From positions 1 through 64,000 of the forward strand of contig CAZAEQ010000019.1 of NCBI GenBank assembly GCA_964484185.1: a stretch of DNA of 64,000 nt. Reading direction: 5' to 3'. The notes under the pieces are model-generated. The model did not search any database, was not told the origin of the DNA, and was given only the letters and a program-made list of their open reading frames with translations. Shown one piece after another: positions 43,864 through 53,331 of the stretch (its first letter is position 1; every line of letters begins with the position of its first letter). The stretch comes from F1-120-MAGs238 sp964484185 (lineage in GTDB: Bacteria; Planctomycetota; Phycisphaerae; Phycisphaerales; UBA1924). The position numbers and the translations under genes were made by a program.

Positions 43864-46758
43864 ATGCTGACCAAACTTTCCACGGGTCTTTGTTCGTTGT
43901 TGTTGTTCGTCGCCTCGCCGGTCGATGTCGCGTCCGCCGTCGCTCTCGTGCCTGAAACAACGACAACAGTCGCATCACTTCAGATCTCCGACCTCAAGTG
44001 CGAAAACCTCACCAACCCGCTCGCCATCGACACCTTGACGCCGAGATTAAGCTGGATTTTCCACTCCGACCAGCGGGGTCAAGGCCAGTCCGCTTTTCAG
44101 GTGCTCGTCGCGACCTCAATTGAAAAGCTAGCAAGCAACCAAGGCGACCTCTGGGACAGCGGCAAGGTATCGAGCCGCGACACGATCAACATTGTCTACA
44201 AAGGAGTCGAGCTGAAATCTGGTCAGGCGTGTCACTGGAAAGTACGAGTGTGGGATCGCTACAACAACGAGTCCGCATGGAGCCAACCGGCCTTTTGGGA
44301 AATGGCTCTTACGTCAAAAGACTGGTCCGCACAGTGGATCAACGATGGCAAGAGCAATCCTGCAAACGAAGCGGACTTCTACCGCCATGATCCCGCTCCT
44401 CTCTTTCGCAGAGAATTCACTGTCAACAAACCCCTTCGTCGTGCTCGGTTGCACATCACCGGCCTTGGCTACTACGAAGCCAGCCTTAACGGCCAGCGCA
44501 TCGGCGATCACGTACTCGATCCAGGCTGGACTGCGTACGACAAGCGCGTCCTCTACAGCACCTACGACATCACCAGTGAACTGAAAGTCGGCGCGAACTG
44601 CCTGGGTGTCATGGTCGGCAACGGCTGGTACAACCCGCTGCCGCTCAAGATGTGGGGCCACCTCAATCCGAGAGAACATCTCGCTGTTGGTCGCCCACGT
44701 TTCATCGCCCAACTCAATCTTGAATTCGAAAACGGCGACACTCAAACCGTTGTCTCCGATACCACATGGAAAACTGCGACTGGCCCCATTCGCTTCAACA
44801 GCATCTACCTCGGCGAGGTCTATGACGCCCGCGTCGAACAAACCGGTTGGGACCGCGTGGGCTTCACCGACTCAAACTGGCACGCCGCCGCAATCGCACG
44901 CGAGGCAGTGGGGCGACTGCAACCACAATCTCTACCGCCGATTCGAATGAAAGAAGTGATCGCAACAGTGCGCATCACCGAGCCTCAACCCGGCATCTTC
45001 ATCCACGACCTCGGCCAGAATTTCTCCGGCACAATCGCTCTCCAACTCGCCGCTCCGTTACCACCCCCAGGCACAAAAATCGTTCTGCGCTACGGCGAAT
45101 TGCTAAATGCCGATGGCACACTCAACCCTCTCACCAGCACCTGTGGCCAGATCAAAGGCCGCCCAGGCACAACGGGCAGCAAGGACACCGCAGGCCCGCC
45201 GCCAATCGCCTGGCAGACCGACACTTACATCGCCCGTGGAGTCTCCGGCTCCGCTGGCGATGGCGCCGTTTCGAACGACACAGAAACCTACACACCCCGC
45301 TTTACATTCCACGGCTTTCGATACGTCGAAGTCTCAGTCATTCCCTCCGAAGCTTTCGCAACCATGTGCGGTCCCATCACCATCACCGGCCTCCGCCTCA
45401 ATTCCGATGTCCCCGATGCAGGTTCCTTCTCCTGTTCCAACGACATGTTCAATCAAATCCAGCTCATGTGCCGACGCACCTTCCTCGCCAACATCTTCAG
45501 CGTCCAATCCGACTGCCCGCATCGCGAACGCTTCGGTTACGGTGGCGACATAGTGGCCACCAGCGATGCATTCATGCTTAATTTCGACATGTCGCGTTTT
45601 TACGCCAAAGCAGTCGGCGACTTCTCCGATGCCGCCCGCCCCGATGGATTGATTCCCGACACCGCGCCCTTCGTTGGAATCCACTACTGCGGCGTCGGCT
45701 GGGCGATGGCGCATCCGCTGTTGCTCACGCAGCTCCGCCGCAATTATGGGGATAATCGACTCGTCGAGGAACACTACGAAGTCGCCAAACGCTGGCTCTT
45801 GCGCGTAGCAGAAACGTATCCAGATGGCATAATTACGCAAGGCCTCAGCGATCACGAAGGCCTCGAGTCCGCGCCCGAGCCGCTGATGGTCACGCCGCTC
45901 TATGTGCAAAGTGCGAAGTTGCTCGCAAGCCTTGCCCGTTCGCTCGGCCGCGATGAAGATGTCAAAAGATTCGAATCGATCGCGCGCACCGCAACCGCTG
46001 CATATCAGCAGAAATATTCATCCACATTTGAGCCCGGTGCCACGGCCGAATCCACTCAAGCAAGCCTTGCCTTCGCTCTCTATTCCGATCTTGTGCCGCA
46101 AGAAAAACAACCTGTCGTGTTGCAATCCCTGGTCGACAATATCCAAACCAAGCGGCAGGGAAAACTCTCCACCGGCATCCTGGGCACCAAGTTCATGCTC
46201 GATGTCCTCTCCCGCTCGGGCCACGCCGATCTGGCTTACAACATCGTGAACAGAAAAGATTTTCCAGGCTGGGGCTGGATGCTCGAGAATGGCGCGACAA
46301 CTCTGTGGGAACACTGGCAACTCGATCGCAACACCTTCTCACACAGCCATCCCATGTTCGGTTCAGTCAGCCAGTGGTTCTTCAATTCCCTCGGCGGCAT
46401 TCAACCCGCTCCCGACGCTGTGGGCTTCGATTCCATCATCATCCGCCCAAACCCGGTCCCAGGCCTGGACTGGGTTCATTCCAGTCATCACACCGTTCGT
46501 GGCACAATTGTGAGCAATTGGCGGCGTGAAGCTCGTCAACTGGTCCTCGATCTTGAGATTCCTCTCGGAACCACCGCTCTGGTGTTCCTGCCCGCCAATC
46601 GTGTCGAGCAGATCAGCGAAGGGAATAGTCATCTCAGCACGACTCCCTCATCTATTCCCGGCGTTGAGTTTGTTCGCATCGACTTGCCCGCGGGGGCAGT
46701 GGTGTGCCGCGTTGAACCAGGTCGCTACAGCTTCCGCATTGAATCGGAAAAAGAGTGA
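43864..46758 (+). CDS. GH78 alpha-L-rhamnosidase, exported
   Basis: A 964-residue glycoside hydrolase that removes terminal alpha-L-rhamnose. A signal peptide (LSTGLCSLLLFVASPVDVASA) is followed by an N-terminal beta domain starting LKCENLTNPLAIDTLTPRLSW, the Bac_rhamnosid_N segment (RRARLHITGLGYYEASLNGQ), and the (alpha/alpha)6 catalytic barrel. The catalytic acid lies in SDCPHRERFGYGGD (E554), the family usually reading RERxGWxGD, and a second key glutamate in GATTLWEHW (about E816). A C-terminal beta domain ends the protein. Likely periplasmic or secreted, acting on plant or algal polysaccharide. Confidence 0.94.
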   Translation: MLTKLSTGLCSLLLFVASPVDVASAVALVPETTTTVASLQISDLKCENLTNPLAIDTLTPRLSWIFHSDQRGQGQSAFQVLVATSIEKLASNQGDLWDSGKVSSRDTINIVYKGVELKSGQACHWKVRVWDRYNNESAWSQPAFWEMALTSKDWSAQWINDGKSNPANEADFYRHDPAPLFRREFTVNKPLRRARLHITGLGYYEASLNGQRIGDHVLDPGWTAYDKRVLYSTYDITSELKVGANCLGVMVGNGWYNPLPLKMWGHLNPREHLAVGRPRFIAQLNLEFENGDTQTVVSDTTWKTATGPIRFNSIYLGEVYDARVEQTGWDRVGFTDSNWHAAAIAREAVGRLQPQSLPPIRMKEVIATVRITEPQPGIFIHDLGQNFSGTIALQLAAPLPPPGTKIVLRYGELLNADGTLNPLTSTCGQIKGRPGTTGSKDTAGPPPIAWQTDTYIARGVSGSAGDGAVSNDTETYTPRFTFHGFRYVEVSVIPSEAFATMCGPITITGLRLNSDVPDAGSFSCSNDMFNQIQLMCRRTFLANIFSVQSDCPHRERFGYGGDIVATSDAFMLNFDMSRFYAKAVGDFSDAARPDGLIPDTAPFVGIHYCGVGWAMAHPLLLTQLRRNYGDNRLVEEHYEVAKRWLLRVAETYPDGIITQGLSDHEGLESAPEPLMVTPLYVQSAKLLASLARSLGRDEDVKRFESIARTATAAYQQKYSSTFEPGATAESTQASLAFALYSDLVPQEKQPVVLQSLVDNIQTKRQGKLSTGILGTKFMLDVLSRSGHADLAYNIVNRKDFPGWGWMLENGATTLWEHWQLDRNTFSHSHPMFGSVSQWFFNSLGGIQPAPDAVGFDSIIIRPNPVPGLDWVHSSHHTVRGTIVSNWRREARQLVLDLEIPLGTTALVFLPANRVEQISEGNSHLSTTPSSIPGVEFVRIDLPAGAVVCRVEPGRYSFRIESEKE

Positions 46759-46788
46759 ACCCTGGCAGCGACTCCCGAATTACTCAGC

Positions 46789-48039
46789 TTAGGCACTGCC
46801 TTGAGCAACAGTTCGTGGCGCAAGTCCCATTCGTTCAAGAACCGACCTCATCTGCGACCAGCGCTGTTCCAGTGTCCCGGTATAGCCAATAGAGAATCTC
46901 ACCAGCCCCGGCTCTATTCCCGCCTTTCGAAGCTCTTCTTCCGGCATTTCGCTGCTGGTCGATGCCGCCGAGCACGACATCAGCGTTTCGCTGTACCCAA
47001 GACTTACAGCCATAAGTCCGAAGCGATGTTCATTTTGCAGCAGACCCATGAATTCGAAAGCTCGCTCGCGTGTACCCAGATCGAGCGTGAAAAGTCCCCC
47101 AAATCCGAAGTTTGGATTTGCCAGTTGCTTCAATAGTGCATGGTCCGGGTGCGAAGGAAGTCCTGGATATGTGACCGCCAGTTTCAGTTCGCTCAGTCGT
47201 TCCGCAAACGCCTGTGCACGCCGACTGTGCTCGCTCATTCGCAATCCCAGATGTGGCAGTCGCAAACTGATATCAAACGCGACTTGCGGGTCCATTGTGG
47301 GCCCAAGCAGCATGAGTGAACCCGTATGCAGGTCCATCAATTTCATAATGAACTCTGTGGTCCCGCACACAGCGCCGGCAATATGGTCACTTGCGCCGTT
47401 CATGAATTTGGTCAAACTATGTACCACGACATCCGCCCCATGCTGGATCGGCGACACGATGAGTGGCGTGAAAGTATTGTCAACAACTAACGCCGCACCA
47501 TGGCGGTGTGCGATCGCCGCCAGTTTCGGCAAATCAGTTACCCGGAGTGTCGGGTTCGACATGGTCTCGCAATAAAGCACCCTTGTCCGACTCGTTATCG
47601 CTCGCTCGACAGCTGCCAGATCAGACATGTCTACAAAAGTTGTGTTCACGCCCGCTTTCAGCGGCAGATACTCTCCAAGAAATGCGTACGTTCCTCCGTA
47701 GATCGCACGACCCGCTACCACATGATCGCCGGTGTTGCAGAACTGCATGATCGTCGCAGCAATCGCGGCCAGACCGCTTGCCGTGCAGTATCCCGCTTTC
47801 GCCCCTTCATACGCCGCGATCTGTCGCCCCAATACATACACGGTCGGATTGAAATGTCGCCCATAGAGATAGCAGCCGCCGACATCCGGCCCCAGTTGGC
47901 CCCCGAAAATCTCCGGCATCGTCTTGGGTTCAATCACTGTGAAGGTCGTGCTCGCTTCCACCGACATATTCACGCCGCCGTGCTCGCCGAACTCGTGACG
48001 AAGGTTCGCAAACGATGCCATGGGATCAAAATGTGTCAT
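46789..48039 (-). CDS. Cys/Met-metabolism PLP-dependent enzyme, copy 2
   Basis: A 416-residue paralogue of the enzyme at 42433-43671, with the same YLYGRHFNPTVYVLG, VVDNTFTPLIVSP and VHSLTKFMNG segments. Differences are scattered conservative changes plus a different C-terminus (APRTVAQGSA). Many synonymous differences in the DNA show that the duplication is not recent or has been kept under purifying selection. The start is the ATG at 48039. Its stop lies 30 bp from the end of the convergent rhamnosidase gene. Confidence 0.9.
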   Translation of the reverse strand: MTHFDPMASFANLRHEFGEHGGVNMSVEASTTFTVIEPKTMPEIFGGQLGPDVGGCYLYGRHFNPTVYVLGRQIAAYEGAKAGYCTASGLAAIAATIMQFCNTGDHVVAGRAIYGGTYAFLGEYLPLKAGVNTTFVDMSDLAAVERAITSRTRVLYCETMSNPTLRVTDLPKLAAIAHRHGAALVVDNTFTPLIVSPIQHGADVVVHSLTKFMNGASDHIAGAVCGTTEFIMKLMDLHTGSLMLLGPTMDPQVAFDISLRLPHLGLRMSEHSRRAQAFAERLSELKLAVTYPGLPSHPDHALLKQLANPNFGFGGLFTLDLGTRERAFEFMGLLQNEHRFGLMAVSLGYSETLMSCSAASTSSEMPEEELRKAGIEPGLVRFSIGYTGTLEQRWSQMRSVLERMGLAPRTVAQGSA

Positions 48040-48149
48040 AGATGGAAGCATCCTATGACATCATTCGGCGTCCGAGAACGTCTGCCCAAATCTCAACTCT
48101 TCCGCAGGATGTCGGGGGAGCCGCCCTGCTCGGTTTGCAGCGCAATCAC

Positions 48150-49529
48150 TCAAGGCAGCGGCGAGGTGACGGTGTAGCTGATCCGCACCGCGACAATCTG
48201 GTGCAGCTCCTGGCCGAAGCTCTGCAGGTTGGCGCTCAGCCAGTATACATTGGAGTTGTTGCCGATACCAAATCCTCCCAGGTCCACTCCCGTAACGCGG
48301 ATCGCGTTGCTTTGGCCCGTGGTGGTAACCGCGGCGATGTTCGAGACCACGCCGGTGGTCGTCGATGTGCGGCCAAAGGTGAGCGTGAAGTCGGTTGCGC
48401 GGTTGTCGACAAAGGTCACATCAATCCGCTGCACCTGACAGCCGTCGGGCAATTCGACTGGTGCAATGAAATTCCCCGCGCCGATGCCGTAGCCACGCAC
48501 GCCCAGCGTGTCGTAATAGCCGAAGCCTCCCGTGTCGCGCCCCACAACGTCGGGCAGAAAGCTCGTGCCGTGGATGGACTTTACGCGAAAGGTCGGTGAG
48601 ACGCCGATCTGCCCATTGACAAACAGCTTGCGTGATGGGTCTGGCGCAGCGCCGATGCCAACGTTGCCGCTTCCATTGTTGATGCTCAGGTTCGTTCCCG
48701 CGATCGAGTTGAAAGAAGTGCTTCCCGCCGCAACACCCTCATTGAACAAACCGAAGAAGCCGTCAGTGCCGCCATTGACGCGGACATCGCCGTTGGGTGT
48801 GTCAATGCGAAAGTAGGATCCGCCCCCCGAGGCTACATCAAGCTTCCCGGCCGGTGCGGTAGTGCCGATACCCACGCCGCCGTTCTGGTGTACAACCAGT
48901 CCACGCTGGAATTGGAAGACCCCGCTGTCAGCATCAGTGATCTGCAGGAAATCACCCCCGAAAGAGGACCGTGTGTGAAACATCCACTCCTGGCCTGTCG
49001 CGCCCGCCACAAAATCGCCCTCGGCCACATGCAGGCGTGCGACAGGGGTCGTCGTGAATATACCGACGTTGCCCGCGTTAGTGGTGTTGACCAGTCCTGC
49101 GCCGCTGCCATCCGGGCGGATCAGCGTATTGGCGGTGGCCGCAGTGAGCGCCGATGTCGCCCGTGGTGCCGAGGTAATCGGCTGACGCGGGGCGAGAAGC
49201 GTGAACCCCGCAAGGCTCGCGCATGTAAGCCCTGTGTCGGGGCGGACCTCAATCTCCAGGAAGCGAGACTGGCTACCGGTGAACTGCGCGCCAAAGTCGA
49301 GCGTTGTTGTGAACTTGCCTTCGGCAACGGTCACGTTGTCTGCGCACAGCGTGGGTCCGATCTGCGTCGGGAATCCCGAGCCGTCAACGGTGTACAAGCG
49401 GAATCGCATGTCATGCAAGCCGCTGGCCGCCGCGCCCGCGGAGCGGAGATCACCCTGATATGTGAACGAAGTCTGAGCAGATGCTTGTCCGATCAAAACA
49501 AATGCAACTATCGTGGCAGCAATTTTCAT
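48150..49529 (-). CDS. secreted fibre-like protein
   Basis: A 459-residue exported protein. Signal peptide MKIAATIVAFVLIGQASAQ, then a domain starting TSFTYQGDLRSAG. The central part has recurring tail-fibre-like units (NVGIFTTTPVARLHV, GVGIGTTAPAGKLDV, NVGIGAAPDPSRKLFV) as found ahead of trimeric fibre or intramolecular-chaperone modules; no C-terminal peptidase S74 chaperone is visible. The C-terminal 130 residues are a beta-rich domain. AGGAG precedes the ATG. Probably a surface protein. Confidence 0.8.
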   Translation of the reverse strand: MKIAATIVAFVLIGQASAQTSFTYQGDLRSAGAAASGLHDMRFRLYTVDGSGFPTQIGPTLCADNVTVAEGKFTTTLDFGAQFTGSQSRFLEIEVRPDTGLTCASLAGFTLLAPRQPITSAPRATSALTAATANTLIRPDGSGAGLVNTTNAGNVGIFTTTPVARLHVAEGDFVAGATGQEWMFHTRSSFGGDFLQITDADSGVFQFQRGLVVHQNGGVGIGTTAPAGKLDVASGGGSYFRIDTPNGDVRVNGGTDGFFGLFNEGVAAGSTSFNSIAGTNLSINNGSGNVGIGAAPDPSRKLFVNGQIGVSPTFRVKSIHGTSFLPDVVGRDTGGFGYYDTLGVRGYGIGAGNFIAPVELPDGCQVQRIDVTFVDNRATDFTLTFGRTSTTTGVVSNIAAVTTTGQSNAIRVTGVDLGGFGIGNNSNVYWLSANLQSFGQELHQIVAVRISYTVTSPLP

Positions 49530-49814
49530 GAGATTCTCCTAAGGCAGCAATGTAGCAGACCTTAGGCCCAATCGAGTGATCAAAACGCACGAACCATCTG
49601 CAACAACCGCTCTCAACCGCGAAATTTCTTGGTCAGTGTCAAGATGGGCAAGCTCGAGTTACTCATTGGCTCCAGGCAACTCCGCAGTGTAGCGAAGTAG
49701 CACACCTGACCTCCATCGCTCTCGCGTACCCCACTTGAAAGAGTGAAGCAACTACGACCGTTGCCGAATAGGCGATCCACCACCCCCAGCCTCGGATCAA
49801 ACTTGGCAGCGGGC

Positions 49815-52307
49815 CTACAGAGTGAGCGCAGGCGCAGACATCATCTCTTCAAGTCTCTCAAAGTCGCACGGCTTGACCATGTGGCCATCGAATCCCGCTT
49901 TCTTCGCCAGGTCGATGTCATCCTCTCGGCCGTAACCGGTAATCGCAATCAATTTCATCCGACCAGCTGGCTCGTCGGTTCGAACCTCTCCATCACCCGC
50001 TTCTGATACTGCGAACACTTTGTCAGCGCGCAGTCGCCGCGCGATCTCATAGCCGTCAAGGCCGGGAAGGCCGATGTCCAGGAGCGCGATGTCCGGCTGC
50101 CATTCTTGGGCAATTTTGAGCCCCTCCGGGCCGGTGTACGCAGACTGCACAATGTAGCCCTTGAGCCGCAGCGCGCCGCAGAGCATCGTCACCAGGTCAA
50201 TGTTGTCGTCCACCACGAGCACACGCACCGCTGCCTTGGCCTGCTGATTCCCAACCCCGCTGGGCTGCAGCGTTTCGGCGCCGGGCGGTTGTCCTTCGAG
50301 CGCATGTTGGGTCTGGACCGCCGCGAGCAATGGCAGTTTTACAACGAAATCGCTGCCCTTGCCCGGACCGGCGCTGTGTGCCTCGATCGTGCCGCCGTGC
50401 ATAGTGATGAGCCGATGCGCCAGGGACAGACCGATGCCAAGCCCGCCCCAGGAGCGGTCCAGCGAGCGGTCCCCTTGTGTGAACAGGTCGAAAACGTGCG
50501 GCAGGAGTGTCTCTTCCATCCCCACACCGTTGTCGCGCACGCGCACCAACGCGAAATTCTTTCCACCGTCGCGCCGGAGTTCGCACGTCACCGCGATACG
50601 CCCGCCATCGGGCGTGTACTTCGCGGCGTTGTTGAGCAGGTTCACCAGAACCTCTTCCAGCCGCGTCGGATCCGCGTTCGCCCATACGGCTTCGGAGCAG
50701 GAACCGACCGACACCGCGTGCTTGCGTTGTTCGAAAAGCGGAGTCACTGACTGGACGGCGTGTTTCACAATCTGCTTCATGTCCACGGGCCGAAGGTCCA
50801 GCCGAATGCGTCCACTGATGACGCGCGAGACTTCTGAAAGGTCGCTCACCATCTTGGTGAGGTTGGCCACTTGTCGCTCGATGACCTCTCGCGCTTCCTG
50901 CAGGATCGGGTTTGACGGCAGACCCTTCCCCGGCTCCTGGAGCCGCATCATGTGTGCCGCGGCGCGGATGGGGGCCAGCGGGTTGCGAAGTTCGTGGCTG
51001 AGCATCGCCAGAAATTCATCTTTGCTGCGCGCCTGTTGAGCAAGAACCGCGGCCTGTTTAGCGACCTGCTGCTGCAGCAGAATGCGCTCGGAAATGTCGC
51101 GAACGTTGCACTGGGCTACGAGCCTGTCCCCCTCTTTGTACACGTTGGCGACAAACTCGACTTCGACGCGCTCGCCCCGCCGGTTCTGCACGGGCAGGTG
51201 CTCGTGGCGGAGATATCTGGTCCGCTGCAACTCGCGGTAGGCAGCCTTGTTCTCCTCGGCGTCCTTGAACATGCCGATCTCGTGCAGCTCCTTGCCCAGC
51301 ATCTCGCCTCTCTCCATGCCCGTCAGACCACACATGAAGGGGTTGGCGTCGGTGATCTTGCCAGACTCGGCGTCGAGGATAAGCACGCCGTCTTTGGCGG
51401 ACTCGAAGAGGCGGCGGAAGCGGATTTCTGAGTCCTTTTGGGCCTGCTTGGCCAGCGTGCGCTCGGTGATGTCCTCAACTGCCAGCAGGATCAACTCCGA
51501 ATCGTCTCCCGGTTTGCGAATGCGCCGCGCATTGATAAGCATGGTCTTCTGCCCGACTCCTGCGGGAAAGTCATGCTCTACCTCAAACCCTTCAAAGGCG
51601 TGGTTCCGCGGCAGTACATCCTCCAGCAGCTCGCGCAGCGCAGGGATGTTCCACTGTCCATCGCCCAGGTCGTAGACAAAGCGGCCCTGCGTCGCGTCCT
51701 TTTCCACGCGGAAGGACTTGTAGAATGAGCGGTTGGCCGAGACCACCCGCAGGTCCTTGTCGAGCACCAGGAATGGCTCACGCTGTGTTTCCAAAATATT
51801 AGTGGCGTAGTCAAACGCGTCATGAACGAGTTTTTCCTGCCGCTTGTGCTCGGTGACATCGCGGAAAACCAGCACCGCGCCAGCGGTTTCGCCGCTGGCG
51901 CTTGTAATGGGCGCAGCACTGTCGTCGATCGGAACCTCAGCGCCACTCTTGCTGATCAAGAGCGTGTGATTGGCCAAGCCAACGATTGCGCCTTCGCGCA
52001 GCGCCCTCACGGTCGGGCTTTCGACTTTTGCCCGGGTCGACTCGTTGATAATGTTAAAGACCGTCTCAATGGGAACTCCGCCGCCCGCAGTAGCCTCTTC
52101 TTGAGTCCAGCCGGTTAGCGCCTGGGCAGTGGGGTTCAGGAACGTCACACGACCCTGTGGATCGGTGGTAATGACCCCGTCACCGATGCATGAAAGTGTG
52201 ACGCGCAGCCACTCGGCCGAGTCGGCGGCGAGCGGACCCACAACGGGATTTGGGGCGCGGGGAACGGGAACACCCTGCCCGCCGCCGGCCGTTTCGCTCT
52301 TTGACAT
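49815..52307 (-). CDS. hybrid PAS sensor histidine kinase-response regulator
   Basis: An 830-residue cytosolic signalling protein with no membrane segment. Three PAS domains (about 33-150, 165-285, 293-405), a coiled-coil linker, HisKA with phospho-acceptor H438 (FLAMLSHELRNPLAPIRAA), HATPase with N box NLLNNAAKYT and the G boxes VRDNGVGM and GGLGIGLSLA, then a receiver domain with DD at 700-701 and acceptor D744 (ALLDIGLPGLDGYE). The receiver contains an extra acidic insertion (AVSEAGDGEVRTDEPAG). No cognate response regulator or output gene is adjacent. The signal sensed by the PAS domains is unknown. Confidence 0.93.
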   Translation of the reverse strand: MSKSETAGGGQGVPVPRAPNPVVGPLAADSAEWLRVTLSCIGDGVITTDPQGRVTFLNPTAQALTGWTQEEATAGGGVPIETVFNIINESTRAKVESPTVRALREGAIVGLANHTLLISKSGAEVPIDDSAAPITSASGETAGAVLVFRDVTEHKRQEKLVHDAFDYATNILETQREPFLVLDKDLRVVSANRSFYKSFRVEKDATQGRFVYDLGDGQWNIPALRELLEDVLPRNHAFEGFEVEHDFPAGVGQKTMLINARRIRKPGDDSELILLAVEDITERTLAKQAQKDSEIRFRRLFESAKDGVLILDAESGKITDANPFMCGLTGMERGEMLGKELHEIGMFKDAEENKAAYRELQRTRYLRHEHLPVQNRRGERVEVEFVANVYKEGDRLVAQCNVRDISERILLQQQVAKQAAVLAQQARSKDEFLAMLSHELRNPLAPIRAAAHMMRLQEPGKGLPSNPILQEAREVIERQVANLTKMVSDLSEVSRVISGRIRLDLRPVDMKQIVKHAVQSVTPLFEQRKHAVSVGSCSEAVWANADPTRLEEVLVNLLNNAAKYTPDGGRIAVTCELRRDGGKNFALVRVRDNGVGMEETLLPHVFDLFTQGDRSLDRSWGGLGIGLSLAHRLITMHGGTIEAHSAGPGKGSDFVVKLPLLAAVQTQHALEGQPPGAETLQPSGVGNQQAKAAVRVLVVDDNIDLVTMLCGALRLKGYIVQSAYTGPEGLKIAQEWQPDIALLDIGLPGLDGYEIARRLRADKVFAVSEAGDGEVRTDEPAGRMKLIAITGYGREDDIDLAKKAGFDGHMVKPCDFERLEEMMSAPALTL

Positions 52308-52914
52308 CGTAAAAATCCTTCGAGATACCGCCGACCGATTTCATTGCAGGCGAGGCCGAATCAACGAAACATCCCTCTCTGACCGATTTTTCGCGGATAT
52401 GCGTCACGAAGGCCTGATGCGCCGTGCCGAAACCACCCGCCGAGTCCGCACTCTCCACAATCCTATCGGAACGTATCTTCCGAAATACCCGTCGCATGAA
52501 TCGCCGCGTGAATAGGGGAACTTTGCTTGGATATCACGAGCACTCGCTGCCGGACCAAGCTCTTTGCCGCCAGTGATCACCGCTTGACCCTTAATCCGGT
52601 GACCTTTCCATTGACATTCCGTGTACACATTTGGAAAAGTGAGGCGAGTACAACCTCTACCGCACAATGCACACTTTCAACCTCTGGCCACCACCCGTCG
52701 TTGCTACCTTGAACTCTGCTCAGAACGAGGGCTTACAAGGGCAGAAGCGTGCGTTGCCTGGGACAGTGCACATCATCGTCCAACGCCAGATGGGCGGCGT
52801 CGGACCTGGGCTCAAATTGCCGGGAATGGCTACACTCGCCGCCACGCTGTTGGCGCCCAGCGCGCCAAAGTTCACCGAGACAGATCCACCACGCAAGACA
52901 CTGGAGAACCCTTC
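52308..52914. other. 607-bp divergent intergenic region, no gene seen
   Basis: Between the histidine kinase (minus) and the HbpS-like gene (plus). Open frames up to about 107 codons exist on both strands but none has a ribosome-binding site, domain or plausible composition. A TTGACA at 52611 lacks a -10 element at the right distance. The promoters of both flanking genes must lie here; I cannot place them. Confidence 0.6.
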
Positions 52915-53310
52915 ATGCTCACACTCGCAGATGCACGTCGTATCATTGCCGCCGCCGAAGCCGAAGCTGCCCGAATTGGCCAGCCCATGAACATCGCCGT
53001 CGCTGACGCTGGTGGCAACCTGATTTCGCATGTCCGCATGGACAACGCCTGGCTCGGATCAATCGACATCTCGATCAAGAAGGCATACACCTCGCGAGCG
53101 TTTGACATTTCCACCAAAGACCTCGCCCAGCACAGCCAGTCCGGTGGCCAGTTCTTCGGTATCAACGCCAGCAACGATGGCAAGATCATGATCTTCGCCG
53201 GCGGCATTCCGCTTAAGAAAGATGGCAAAGTTGTCGGCGCAATCGGCGTCAGCGGCGGCTCAGGCGAGCAGGACCACAAGGTCGCAGAAGCCGGCGCTAA
53301 GGCCGTCTAA
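52915..53310 (+). CDS. HbpS/GlcG-family protein
   Basis: A 131-residue protein of the haem-degrading/GlcG (HbpS-like) family: LADARRIIAAAEAEAARIGQPMNIAVADAGGNLISHVRMDNAWLGS is cut here to its recognisable parts, MNIAVADAGGNLI, ISIKKAYTSRAF, GGIPLKKDGKVVGAIGVSGG and a C-terminal AGAKAV. Members bind haem or small effectors and can act as extracellular sensors or accessory subunits; the role here is not fixed. GGAG precedes the ATG at 52915 by nine bases. The gene at 53332 follows after 21 bp. Confidence 0.86.
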   Translation: MLTLADARRIIAAAEAEAARIGQPMNIAVADAGGNLISHVRMDNAWLGSIDISIKKAYTSRAFDISTKDLAQHSQSGGQFFGINASNDGKIMIFAGGIPLKKDGKVVGAIGVSGGSGEQDHKVAEAGAKAV

Positions 53311-53331
53311 TCGTAATTGTACCTTATCTCT

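Noticed and set aside
52611..52640. TTGACA in the gap before the HbpS-like gene
   Set aside because: No -10 element at 16-18 bp.
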